Part shown: positions 1 through 10,074 of the stretch, one piece after another
Numbering within the stretch: the stretch's first letter is position 1
Layout: every line of letters starts with the position of its first letter
Assembly: GCA_027923505.1 (NCBI GenBank)
Contig: BROI01000002.1
Span: 1,612,001 to 1,676,000, forward strand
From: Mayamaea pseudoterrestris
Lineage: Eukaryota; Bacillariophyta; Bacillariophyceae; Sellaphorales; Sellaphoraceae
Direction: 5' to 3'
Length of the DNA: 64,000 nt
Translations under genes and position numbers: made by a program
Notes under the pieces: model-generated
The model's database searches: none
What the model saw: only the letters and a program-made list of their open reading frames with translations
Told to the model about the DNA's origin: nothing

Positions 1-876
1 CTCCTGCTTCCATGTCATCATCCTCATCAAGCTTGGGCGCCAAGAAGAATCGAACATGTCCATTGTCTCCAATACCATACTCAACAACAATTGGCATTTC
101 CGCACTCATACTCAAGGTAACAACGCTCGACAATGGACTCGCCTTGGTGAAAAAGTTCAAGTATCGAAGCGCAAAGTTAAGTTCCGCCGGTTCCTCCATG
201 TCAATCACGACGCGGTCCTCCTCCTTCTCGGGCGCCGCGTTGGCGCGCAGCAAAATGTTACCAGTTCCAATCGCTCCAGTCACACCGAACTTGATGCCTT
301 CCTTGGAAATCTTGATGGTGCAAGTGTCGCCAAAGACTTGAAGGTCGCGAATAATGCGCTGGAATTCGCGCGACGGCATGCGAACGCTGCAAGTGTACTG
401 CGCCTCGGGGATGGAAAGCTGCTCGCCGTCAATCATCATGAGGTTCAAGTCTGGCGAGAGAGTAATAAACAGACGAGCTCAATATGAGAATCGATTAACA
501 AATGAATAAGTCGCGTTCGCATTGATTACTCACCAAAATCAGCAATTGTCTTGGAGTCCGGACACTCAAACATAATCGTCAGCTTGTCTCCCTCATCCTC
601 CGCCTTTAGAATGACAGCATCATCCTTGTTCAGCATTTTCATAATCTTGGTCATGTTTTCACTATTGAATCCAAGCTGCAGGGCCTTATCGCAACGATAC
701 TGGTCAAAGGCCGAGCTGGAGAGACGAACGTCGACGAGGGCAACGTGCGCAGCGTCCATGCTTTGAATCTGCAAGTCCTCCTCCGTGACTTCAATGTTGG
801 CGTCTCGGACCAAGTCCTTGATGGCGTCCATGATTTGGCGCAAGACGACGCCGTCTACCAAACGAGCTTCAAACAT
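1..876 (-). CDS. PCNA: Proliferating cell nuclear antigen (PCNA), 3' end cut by window edge
   Basis: PCNA is the trimeric DNA sliding clamp that tethers replicative polymerases and repair factors in the nucleus. Two exons are visible: 534-876 and 1-450, separated by an 83-bp GT-AG intron (451-533) that keeps the frame. The protein begins MFEARLVDG and later reads LRYLNFFTKASPLSS, VTLSMSAEMPIVVEY and FFLAPKLDE, all typical of PCNA along its full length. The start at 876 matches the universal MFEARL start; the open frame extends further upstream but that part is not PCNA-like. Only the last few residues are lost off the left edge. The upstream DNA has an E2F-like site and a CCAAT box, which fits S-phase expression. 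Family assignment is secure from the sequence; the regulation is inferred. Confidence 0.96.
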
Positions 877-980
877 GGTGATTAGATTTATAGGTGGAGT
901 GAATGTGAAAGAGGCAGCTTTGCAATGGAAGGATTGCGCAAGTTGTGGCTGCCGAACGAAGCGCGGCATGGCGCGACGGC

Positions 981-988
981 GCGGCAAA
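981..988 (-). promoter_or_regulatory. E2F-like site upstream of PCNA
   Basis: Read on the minus strand the bases are TTTGCCGC, which fits the E2F/DP consensus TTTSSCGC, and lie 105 bp upstream of the PCNA start codon. PCNA is a classic E2F target in plants and animals. Function here is inferred from motif and position only. Confidence 0.4.
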
Positions 989-1007
989 TGCATGGCGCGC
1001 CATTCGC

Positions 1008-1012
1008 ATTGG
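1008..1012 (-). promoter_or_regulatory. CCAAT box upstream of PCNA
   Basis: The minus strand reads CCAAT about 130 bp upstream of the PCNA start codon, just beyond the E2F-like site. NF-Y type boxes often sit at this distance, but a five-base motif is weak evidence. Confidence 0.25.
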
Positions 1013-1354
1013 CAATGTCCGGCCGGCGCGCAGCTGAAACGGATGAGACTTTAGCTAACATTCGCCGTGAACAACATATATTTGTAGTTGACAACTGAAA
1101 GCAAGTAAGGGCAAATTGTTTGCTCCAAGACTCCAATGAGGCATTGAATGAGGAACTGATCAAATCCGTATCATATTGCAGTCATAGCTCACTAGCCCGT
1201 TGTTTCGCTCACGCCTGATCCAGCGCTTTCACCACAGACATATCCTATCATGACTAACGTAGACTGTCTCTTGATTGCCAAGCAAGGTGACTTAAAGTAC
1301 AATGTTTAATTACTCCAGTAGAATAGATTTACACAATCGCAAGGAGCAGTGCGT

Positions 1355-2795
<1,441 letters not shown>

Positions 2796-3271
2796 GGTGG
2801 TGCGTGTGGGGTGCAAACAAGGATATCCGAGAAATGTGAGACGACGCCAAAAAAGGATTGGAACAAGCGCGAGTACGTCAGTGCGCAGCGCGCGTTGGTA
2901 CAAGCTCTACGCGAGGCTTACGTGTGACTTTGTTAGGGTTGAACTCGATATGGTTGGCTTGGAGGCAACACGTCACAATGGCCATTGCCTAATGTGGCCA
3001 ACGAGTCTCCCGTCAGCCGCAAGGTAGGTCTCTCGCCCAAAACGACGGCTGCCAAGGCAACCAAAGACATATTCTACGCTAGCTGAGTCAGGAGAGTGAT
3101 ACGTATGTCATTCAACTCTTTCCTTGTCATTTATATTATGGAGTAAACTTTAGCTATGGTAGTGTGATAAGGTCGTCCGTTTCCATTGCTCTAAGTCATA
3201 TTTTGTTTGCGTTCCAAAGCAGAGGGAAAGTTAATAGCGTAGCAATCAGTTGCTCGCAGTCACTCTTCTGT
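2796..3271. other. Intergenic: GAPDH promoter and DnaJ 3' flank
   Basis: No convincing gene or RNA is seen. Short open frames on both strands lack family features. It should contain the GAPDH promoter. Confidence 0.5.
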
Positions 3272-4909
3272 TTACATGCCCAAGTCCTTTTTGAGCCTTT
3301 CAAACTCCTCATCCACCTTGATTTCGCGAAGTCGCCTCATGTCACGTTGGTTTCGGCTCTCCGAATCAAAGCTTGCATCCTGGATGCGTCGATGCGGTGG
3401 AATGTCACTGAACGACGTTGTTTTTGGCTCGCTTCTTGGTGGTGAATTTGAGTTGAATGATGATGATGGTGGTCGCGATGATGTAGATGAAGTCGAGGTA
3501 TAGCTAGACGTTCTGGAGCTGCTCCTTGGCGCCGAAGACGGAGATGGCGCTTCTGTTCGACCATCAGTCGACGCTCTCCTTCTTCCACTGCTCCTTCGAC
3601 GTCCAGATGAACCAAAGGAATCGTCCTTCCAAGCATCGTCAGGATCCGAGTGCCGGCTAGTGGAGCGCGCTGATGATGCGGACGACGGATCAGTTGCGCC
3701 GCTTTGGCGACTGCTCCCCGCGCCAGAGCTGGCGCTACCGGAACTCGCACCGGCAGCTTGATCCCAAGTTCCGGTACTACTAGTACTCGCCTGACCAGAT
3801 CGAGATCTCGCTCGTCTATCATCTTGTCCACTGACAATCATTTCCTTGTAGCGCGACTGCAGCTGCAGCAAGCGCGCGCGAGACTTTTTCAAATAGCCTT
3901 GTACAATGGTTTCCCGCGCCGAAAGTTCCTCCAGTCGCTCCTCCAGTTCCATGCGTTCCATGTACTTTGTTGCCACGTTCAAATCGGCCTGCGCCGTCAT
4001 GCGATCGTTTTGAATGTTGCGCCGCTTGGCGGCCAGCTGATTTACCACTAGCTCCGTGTCCTCCATTTCGTGACCAATCTGCGGCAGCGTTCCCGTCTGC
4101 AGCAAGATGTTGAGTTCCACGTCATTACTCTTGCTGTTGCCACCAATGCCACCGAAACTGCCTTCACTCGTCGATTTCTCCAAAAAGTCAATCAAGTCGT
4201 TCACGACGTTGTAACTCTTGACCGAGGCGCCCGACACAACGTCGCGAAAGATGGAGCCAAACGAGTCGCCGCCCGCGTCGTATTTGGCGTCATTTGGCAT
4301 GTAGTCGTTCCAGTCGACGGATGGACGTGACGAATATGATGCATATGATGATGTACCGGATGATGCTGTTGTTGCTGTTCCACTTCGTCGATGGGGAGGT
4401 GTCCATCCGGCGCTGCTGCTGCTGCTGCTGCTGCTTCCACTGCTACTCTTGCCACTATTTGACGCCGCCGCTGTCTTTTTGTCGCCATTTCCTTTTCCGT
4501 TCAACTGTTGGTAGGCCCAGTTGATGCGGGCGAAGCGATCCGACGCCACTTTTTTATCGGTGGACACTGCCACGTCTGGATGGTATTTGAGCGCCATGCG
4601 CTTGTAGGCCCGCTTGATTTCCGTTTGGTCGGTCGTCGGATGCGACAAACCCAATATTAAAAAGGGATCGGATGAAGTGTCAACAATCAGAGTAGTGGGG
4701 TCATTGCTATTGTTGCTGAATGATGATGATGAAGCGTAAACGAACGTGACTATTCTTGGTGAGTGAGTTGATTGTCGTCGGAAGAAGGCAGTTGGTGGAG
4801 GTTTCCGCCTGGCGGCGAGCGGCCTTGTCCATGCATGTATCGACGACGCCGCCAGCAATATACAGCAGCAGGCAGTTATCTTTCGCTTCGTATGTCTCAT
4901 GTTAAGCAT
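3272..4909 (-). CDS. J-domain protein, probably plastid-targeted
   Basis: A 545-residue single-exon protein. Residues about 80-137 form a J domain (DPFLILGLSH, helix KRAYKRMALKYHPD with the HPD triad at 110-112, then RINWAYQQLNG), so it should stimulate an Hsp70 partner. The N-terminus has a hydrophobic stretch (ACCCILLAASSIHA) followed by W-T-R-P. This looks like a signal peptide with an aromatic +1 residue and a basic transit region, so plastid import is likely. After the J domain come long Ser-rich, low-complexity tracts, a predicted coiled coil (TELVVNQLAAKRRNIQND to about KEMIVSGQ) and a charged C-terminus. It has no zinc-finger or DnaJ C-terminal substrate domains, so it is a type III J protein. 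The client is unknown. Confidence 0.82.
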   Translation of the reverse strand: MLNMRHTKRKITACCCILLAASSIHAWTRPLAARRKPPPTAFFRRQSTHSPRIVTFVYASSSSFSNNSNDPTTLIVDTSSDPFLILGLSHPTTDQTEIKRAYKRMALKYHPDVAVSTDKKVASDRFARINWAYQQLNGKGNGDKKTAAASNSGKSSSGSSSSSSSSAGWTPPHRRSGTATTASSGTSSYASYSSRPSVDWNDYMPNDAKYDAGGDSFGSIFRDVVSGASVKSYNVVNDLIDFLEKSTSEGSFGGIGGNSKSNDVELNILLQTGTLPQIGHEMEDTELVVNQLAAKRRNIQNDRMTAQADLNVATKYMERMELEERLEELSARETIVQGYLKKSRARLLQLQSRYKEMIVSGQDDRRARSRSGQASTSSTGTWDQAAGASSGSASSGAGSSRQSGATDPSSASSARSTSRHSDPDDAWKDDSFGSSGRRRSSGRRRASTDGRTEAPSPSSAPRSSSRTSSYTSTSSTSSRPPSSSFNSNSPPRSEPKTTSFSDIPPHRRIQDASFDSESRNQRDMRRLREIKVDEEFERLKKDLGM

Positions 4910-5280
4910 GTTAGCTGAATTTTTGGTGGGTTGATCATGCCCACATGGTTTGATTTGCTTGTTGGCGTGTCGCGATTCCTTGTCGTTCGAAACAATAAGT
5001 CAGTCGTGATGCGACTACAACGTATGTCGCAACGGTTCCAGACCCCGACTCGATTGGCTCGTGGCATCCGTTGAAAATGATTAAAGGGTGACCTGCTGGC
5101 GTGAAAGGGCTTAAGTATCGATTCCTTTCTGACGTTTTCAGTGACGCTCGGGCGCGCCGATTCGAGGCCGATCACCAGCGAGATGCATGAGCAACTTGTT
5201 TTCTGCAGCCACTTGAAACTATTGTAAACATCCGCGAATACTCTTTCATACAATCTAACAGCAAATATCAATCAAATATC
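4910..5280. other. Divergent promoter region, J-domain protein / MOB1-like
   Basis: A 371-bp spacer between two head-to-head start codons. No gene is supported within it. It must hold both promoters. Confidence 0.5.
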
Positions 5281-6083
5281 ATGCCGAGCCATACCGGAAC
5301 CTTTACCCCCGTCCAGCATCGCAGCGGAACCTTGCGCGATCGTTTGCACAGCTACACGAAACGAACGCTTGGCGCTGGCGGCAGCATGAATGAAGCGGTG
5401 CGTGTCTATTGTGAATAAAGTATATGATGCAATCAAATGATTGCATTTAAAAAACAAATGTAAAGTGCTTGCTTGCTCACACTTCATCAATTCTGACTCC
5501 TGACTATCAACTGCAGGTCCGTTTACCACCAGGCGAATCATGCGCCGCCTGGGTGGCGGTTCATGCGATTGACTTTTACAACGACGTTAGCACCATTTGG
5601 GCCGTCATGTCGACCGATCCCTACTTGAGTAGCTTTCGACCCGGCGACGGCTTTCCATCCGGCGTCGAGTATCGATGGAGCGAGACTCCCGGAAGTGAAG
5701 CACTGAGTGTTTCCGCACCAGTCTACATTGACAAGGTGCTCGATTGGATCGCTGCGCAAATGAACGACGAATCCAAATTTCCGGACGATGACGATGAAGT
5801 CAAGGCGCTGCGCGTCTTTCAGACGCCCCAGTTTGCCGCACTCTGCGGCCAAGTGTTTCGACGGCTCTTTCGCGTCTACGGAATCATTTACTCGAGCTTT
5901 TTTGGAACGCTCGAGGCGCTGGAAATGGCGCCGCATCTAAACTCGTGCTTCAAACATTTCATGTTTTTTTGCACCGAGTTTGGGTTGCTGCCGGAGCGAG
6001 AGATTGAACCGTTGGAGGTGTTGGTCAAGCCGATTCGGAAGCAGTACTACCAGGCGAAGCAGCCGCAGACAGTGGCGAGATAA
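5281..6083 (+). CDS. MOB1/phocein-family kinase activator, lacking the usual zinc cysteines
   Basis: MOB proteins bind and activate NDR/LATS-type kinases in cell-cycle exit and morphogenesis. Exons are 5281-5397 and 5517-6083, joined in phase 0 by a 119-bp GT-AG intron, giving 227 residues. The sequence follows MOB1 closely: TLGAGGSMNEAVRLPPGE, WVAVHAIDFYND, VEYRW, VYIDKVLDWI, RRLFRVYGIIY and HLNSCFKHFMFF. In canonical MOB1 a zinc is held by two Cys (79 and 84 in human) and two His. Here the His pair in HLNSCFKH is kept, but the segment from TDPYLSSFRPGDG to VEYRW has no cysteine, so the zinc site is incomplete. This is clearly a MOB-fold protein; whether it still activates a kinase is open. 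Confidence 0.9.
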
Positions 6084-6524
6084 TAAGGAATGAGGAAGTA
6101 TTGCTGCGAGCGATTTTTGTGCAACAGCACGGCTGCATTCTATAATGTAGCGAATGTACGAGGACGAAGCGCCATTGTACGACTGTTGCATGCAATGACA
6201 TGAAGCGAGCATCAAATAAAATGAGGCTGGTTAATTTATCTAGAAGATTATAATATACCTTACAAGAAAATAGGACTTGTCTACATTACCTTGTTGCAGC
6301 TCCTTCCTCTGCAACTCTTTTTTGATTATCTTCGTTGCATTTTTGTTCAGTCAGGAGGGAAAATGGCGTACGAAAAGGCAGAATTTGCCATGCATTAAAT
6401 TCCTTGTCTCAAGTATCACTGATGCATGAAGTGAAGTACTGAGTAATGATGTCAATGTTTAAACTATAGATATGTATGAATTATATTAAACTTTCCGCGC
6501 GTATTGAATGGTACATAAGCTCCA
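6084..6524. other. Intergenic between convergent genes
   Basis: 3' flanks of the MOB1-like gene and the dioxygenase gene. AT-rich, with AATAAA-like signals (for example near 6216). No gene is seen. Confidence 0.5.
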
Positions 6525-7329
6525 TCACTCGAATACATAACCCGACACGGCATGCCCCATGTGCGTCTTCCACGGATCCGACGCTTCCTCAAACACCAAC
6601 CGCGGCTTGCCGCCAGCCGCCGCCACCACCAGCAGCGGCAGCAAGTGCTCCTCCTTTGGATGCGACAATCGACCGCCCGGTGCCTTACTCCATTCCTTGA
6701 ATCGATCCAACGCTTGCTCGTGCGAATGCTGCAACAATGTTTCCTTGAGCCAGTCGTCAAAGTCCCGACTCGCCTTGATACTTTCCTCGGTTGGATGACG
6801 ATAGGCGGGTAGATTGTGAAAGGAGTAGCCCGAACCAATGATCAAGGTTCCGTTTTCGCGCAGCGACCCTAATGCTTGGCCCATCCTTAAGTGTTGTTCG
6901 GCGTCCATGCTGGCATGGAGTGACACGCAAACCACTGGAATATTTGCCTCCGGAAACATGATCATGAGTGGAATAAAGACTCCATGGTCGAATCCACGCT
7001 CTGAATCAAGTTCACTGTCAAGTCCAGCTTGCGTCAAGAGTGATTGAATCCGAGAGGCAAGCTGCGGATCGCCGGGAGCCGGATATTTGTATTCATACGT
7101 TTCGGGAGAGAAATCCGTAGTAGTCGTAGAGCATGGTTGGCTTGGCAGCGGACGTAATCTTGATGGGATCTGACTCCCAGTGCGCTGAAACGACGACAAT
7201 GCTGCTTGGTTTGTCTTCAACGAAGAATTGCTGGCTCAAGTCCTTCATGTGGTTCACCAGAGATGGCTGGGCTCCCAGTAGAGGCATTGGCCCACCACCA
7301 TGATTTAGAAAGATGCTTGGAAATCTCAT
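6525..7329 (-). CDS. LigB/DODA-type extradiol ring-cleavage dioxygenase with apparent frameshift
   Basis: This family (4,5-DOPA extradiol dioxygenase, E. coli YgiD) cleaves catechol rings with a non-haem metal. The first frame (7093-7329) begins MRFPSIFLNHGGGPMPLLG and holds the metal histidine of NHGGGPM and the SAHWES motif. It stops soon after LYDYYGF. The second frame (from about 7110 down to 6525) continues the family sequence: SPETYEYKYPAPGDP, GFDHGVFIPLMIMFP, GSGYSFHNL and the C-terminal AGGKPRLVFEE. The two halves abut at about 7105-7115 in adjacent frames, one base apart, with no room for an intron. All catalytic histidines are present across the halves. It is either a recently damaged gene or a one-base sequence error. 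About 267 residues would be the normal family length. Confidence 0.82.
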
Positions 7330-7573
7330 TGTTTTAAATAGATGTATGGTTGTTGTCGTTGCTTTAATTGTGGGAGGAAAGATCGCTTGACGCTCTCATG
7401 GTCAAGCGATTCAAGTTGTTCTGCGAATGGCGCGCCAGAATCATTTCGAACTTCTCATTCTCGATCGCATAGAAGCACGGGTAGCTAATCGTGAGCACTT
7501 GCCATATAGCCTATCATGTATGTCACTTTTAACTACTAGGTAGCTCTTGTGATAACTTTACACCATTGCCTAT

Positions 7574-8302
7574 TTACTCTAACGAATGTTCATCTGAATA
7601 ATCCCATCCAGCTTGCGTGGCTGGAAAATGATTGACAAACTTGGTTGCCGTTCGCGGCGCGGCCATCATGTCCGCGACGACGTCGCGCCATTTCATATAG
7701 TGTGCCGTCTCCTTGTGAGCCTTGGCGGCTCGATTGTTTTCAATAGTACCCTCTTCACTAGACGTCTGATAGACTTCGATGAGGCAAAACTTGGTTGGAT
7801 CGGTTGCATCCTGCAAAACGTCGAATCGAGCAATGCCAGGTTCCAACGCCGACTGTCGCGCATTCTCCAATGTAGCCAGGCGAAACGATTCCTCCGTTCC
7901 TGGTTTGCAGGTGACATGGACGTGGACTGGGTGGTAATCATGAAATGCAAAGCGTGAGAGGCGTGAGGGCGAAGGGTCATGATTTCAACCAGCAGCAACC
8001 ATTTTGCGCTCTTTCGCACGGAAATGCTACGCACCACAGAGATACTTGGCAGAAGAAGAGGACGACATGGCTCTGGCCTGAAAATGTAAGAAGAATGTGC
8101 GTTAAATGACGTCGAGATGAAACTACAAAGCATTTTTGTCGAATCTGTCGTCGATGCTCCCTGCCTGCCATCACTCGTCACCCTTAGATTCGTCGCTTCG
8201 ACTCACCAGAAACAACGGGGCATTAACTGGAACAACCGCTAGTCTCCTTGACAGTGAAGAAACCCGACAAGCCCCATGACTCCACAAGCAGCGTCCCAGC
8301 AT
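7574..8302 (-). CDS. ABM-domain (antibiotic biosynthesis monooxygenase-like) protein, probably mitochondrial
   Basis: Three exons (8207-8302, 8035-8077, 7574-7926) joined in frame by GT-AG introns give 163 residues. The middle exon is only 43 bp. The C-terminal domain ([47 protein letters not shown]) is the dimeric alpha-beta barrel of the ABM/LsrG/quinol monooxygenase superfamily. Some members oxidise quinols without cofactors and others are isomerases, so the substrate cannot be named. The first exon encodes [20 protein letters not shown], which is Arg/Ser-rich with no acidic residue, typical of a mitochondrial presequence. A start at 8068 (MSSSSSAKY) would give a cytosolic form. The exon model is my own deduction; the ABM domain itself is clear. 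Confidence 0.78.
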
Positions 8303-8542
8303 GTTGACGAAGAAGAAGTGAGGATCGGATGATTGGAAAACATAGACATGGATCGTGACAAGATAATGGAAGCGTGACTGAAAAGACAGTCTGGCAGTCG
8401 TGCGGCGCGAACGTTCGCCCTCACTTCTTCGGCACATCAGTGACGCCGTCGATTGGCATCGCTCAAAATGACTTGACGATTGACGGAACTTAGACAGTTC
8501 ATGATGCCCATGTATTCTATATAGCAGCCAAGCAAAGCCAAG

Positions 8543-9619
8543 ATGAACCGCCAAGTAACTCTACTTCTATACTGCTGCAGCGTCTTGTCTTGTCAAAGCG
8601 TGCTTTCCATCCCACAAATTCAACGCATTGACGATGCTGCTGCTGCGAGGAGACTAGGGAGCATCGTTGGATCCATTTCTCGGTCGGATCCTTCATCGCC
8701 ATTTGCATCGACAGAGAATGATACAAACGTTGCAGTCATTGCGACGCGAATAGTGTTGGAGGGTGACGCAGACGATGCTGCTGGCTCCCAACCGATCCAG
8801 CAAGATGATCCAACGGACGCTATATATGAAGAACTACAAGAACAAGCCCGATTGAAACGCCAGCAACGACGCGACACTACCTTCATCGTAATGCTAGCCG
8901 CACTATGCGGAAGCATGGATGGTCTATTTATGCACCACTACCAGGTGTACGCCAACATGATGACGGGCAACGTCATGAAATTTGCCGCGGCGCTGGCGAA
9001 CGCGCAATGGAACGACGCTTGTAAGTTTAGCTCCATGATTGCGTTTTATACAGTTGGATGCAGCATATGGCGAGTCATTCGAGATGGAAAAGAAACAACG
9101 GTGAATAAAGATTTACAATCAGCTGTTGCTGCTGCTACTCGTGCGCCATCCAGCGACGACAAGACGCAAAAGCTCCGCCGCATCGTTCCAACCACGTTTA
9201 CACTCTTTGCGCTTGCCGACGTCTTGTCGCATGCCGATTCACGACTCTTTCTTCCAATCATGGCCACGGCCTTTGGCCTCGTCAACACGGCCACGGTCGA
9301 ATGCATTGGCGTGGTGACCAACGCGGCGACTGGGCACGTGAGCAAGATTGGAGTAGGCTTGGGCGGCTACTTAATTGTTGGAGCTCATGGAAACGTTCCG
9401 TCACAAAACGTTGGCTACTTGGCAACCTTTGCAACGTCCATGTTGCTGACCACCAAGCTGTATCAATGGACGATACACAGCAACAATGTTTTGCCCTGGA
9501 TGAGACTGCAAAAGATGTTGCCTCCCCTTGGCAGTACTCTTGGTCTTTTGTACGCGGGCGCCCTACTTTGGTACACGAAACCGGCGAAGGCAATGCCTGA
9601 CGACCGAGTATATAGATAG
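8543..9619 (+). CDS. DUF1275 (YoaK-type) membrane protein with signal peptide
   Basis: A 358-residue single-exon protein. It begins with a hydrophobic signal-like segment (VTLLLYCCSVLSCQSVLS). After an acidic spacer comes the DUF1275 core: FIVMLAALCGSMDGLFMHH, then YANMMTGNVMKFAAAL with the family's MTGN motif, and later FLPIMATAFGLVNTATVEC and ATGHVSKIGVGLGGYL. Five to six membrane spans are predicted by eye. In bacteria DUF1275 proteins are uncharacterised membrane proteins. The signal peptide suggests entry to the secretory route or plastid membranes. It is divergently transcribed from the ABM gene with a 240-bp spacer. Function unknown. Confidence 0.8.
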   Translation: MNRQVTLLLYCCSVLSCQSVLSIPQIQRIDDAAAARRLGSIVGSISRSDPSSPFASTENDTNVAVIATRIVLEGDADDAAGSQPIQQDDPTDAIYEELQEQARLKRQQRRDTTFIVMLAALCGSMDGLFMHHYQVYANMMTGNVMKFAAALANAQWNDACKFSSMIAFYTVGCSIWRVIRDGKETTVNKDLQSAVAAATRAPSSDDKTQKLRRIVPTTFTLFALADVLSHADSRLFLPIMATAFGLVNTATVECIGVVTNAATGHVSKIGVGLGGYLIVGAHGNVPSQNVGYLATFATSMLLTTKLYQWTIHSNNVLPWMRLQKMLPPLGSTLGLLYAGALLWYTKPAKAMPDDRVYR

Positions 9620-10074
9620 AGTAAACCTGCCATTGACGCAGAATAGATTGCATAGAAGTTAAGATTTGCTTTGTACAAGTAGAATGCCCACGCTGCGCAA
9701 GGAATCGGCTCTCCATTCACTATCAAGCTCACTTTCTATTGTGAAGCGGGATATACCACAGCTGCTTCTATAAGAAACTATAGCACTCTTCAGATTAAGA
9801 GACAAAGGAAGCAACATGAAATGCATCTCCAAATCTGTGAGTGCGTTGCAAGATCTTCGTGGTGCCGTCGGCGCACCGCCAGCCAATGGGATTGCTTCAT
9901 TCGTCGCGCCGCGCGCTTCAACGCACGCGAGGCGGCGCGGCGACACAATTTCGAAGGAGAAACGCACAACTTGTGCAACTCTCGAACGACGACAAGCATC
10001 CACGACGAAGCAAGTAAACCGACTTGATCAAAGGCATTAATCCCACTTACCTATAAAATATAAATCGACTGAGC
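9620..10074. other. Intergenic, GC-rich centre
   Basis: Spacer between two same-strand genes. Small open frames exist on both strands (for example 9816-10040), but they have no recognisable domain and a composition unlike their neighbours. The stretch 9905-9945 is very GC-rich with CGCG-type words. An AT-rich block (TATAAAATATAAAT, from about 10053) lies just before the next start codon. Confidence 0.45.

Larger units (their letters stand above)
877..1354. other. Intergenic: PCNA promoter and GAPDH 3' flank
   Basis: No gene is visible. The PCNA-proximal half (about 900-1040) is GC-rich and includes the palindrome GGCGCGCC at 994-1001 plus the E2F-like and CCAAT motifs. The rest is AT-richer 3' flank of the GAPDH gene. 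Confidence 0.5.

Noticed and set aside
12-487. Plus-strand frames at 12-341 and 56-487
   Set aside because: They are antisense to the PCNA coding exon and have no domain.
4411-4440. CTG/GCT trinucleotide run as a possible RNA element
   Set aside because: It is a Ser/Ala-coding low-complexity tract in the J-domain gene.
8171-8554. Minus-strand frame of 127 codons taken as a separate gene
   Set aside because: Only its 3' part (MLGRCLW..., 8207-8302) fits, and as the first exon of the ABM gene; the upstream part has no features.
9816-10040. Small plus-strand frame in the GC-rich spacer
   Set aside because: No domain, signal peptide or splice support; composition fits chance opening in GC-rich DNA.
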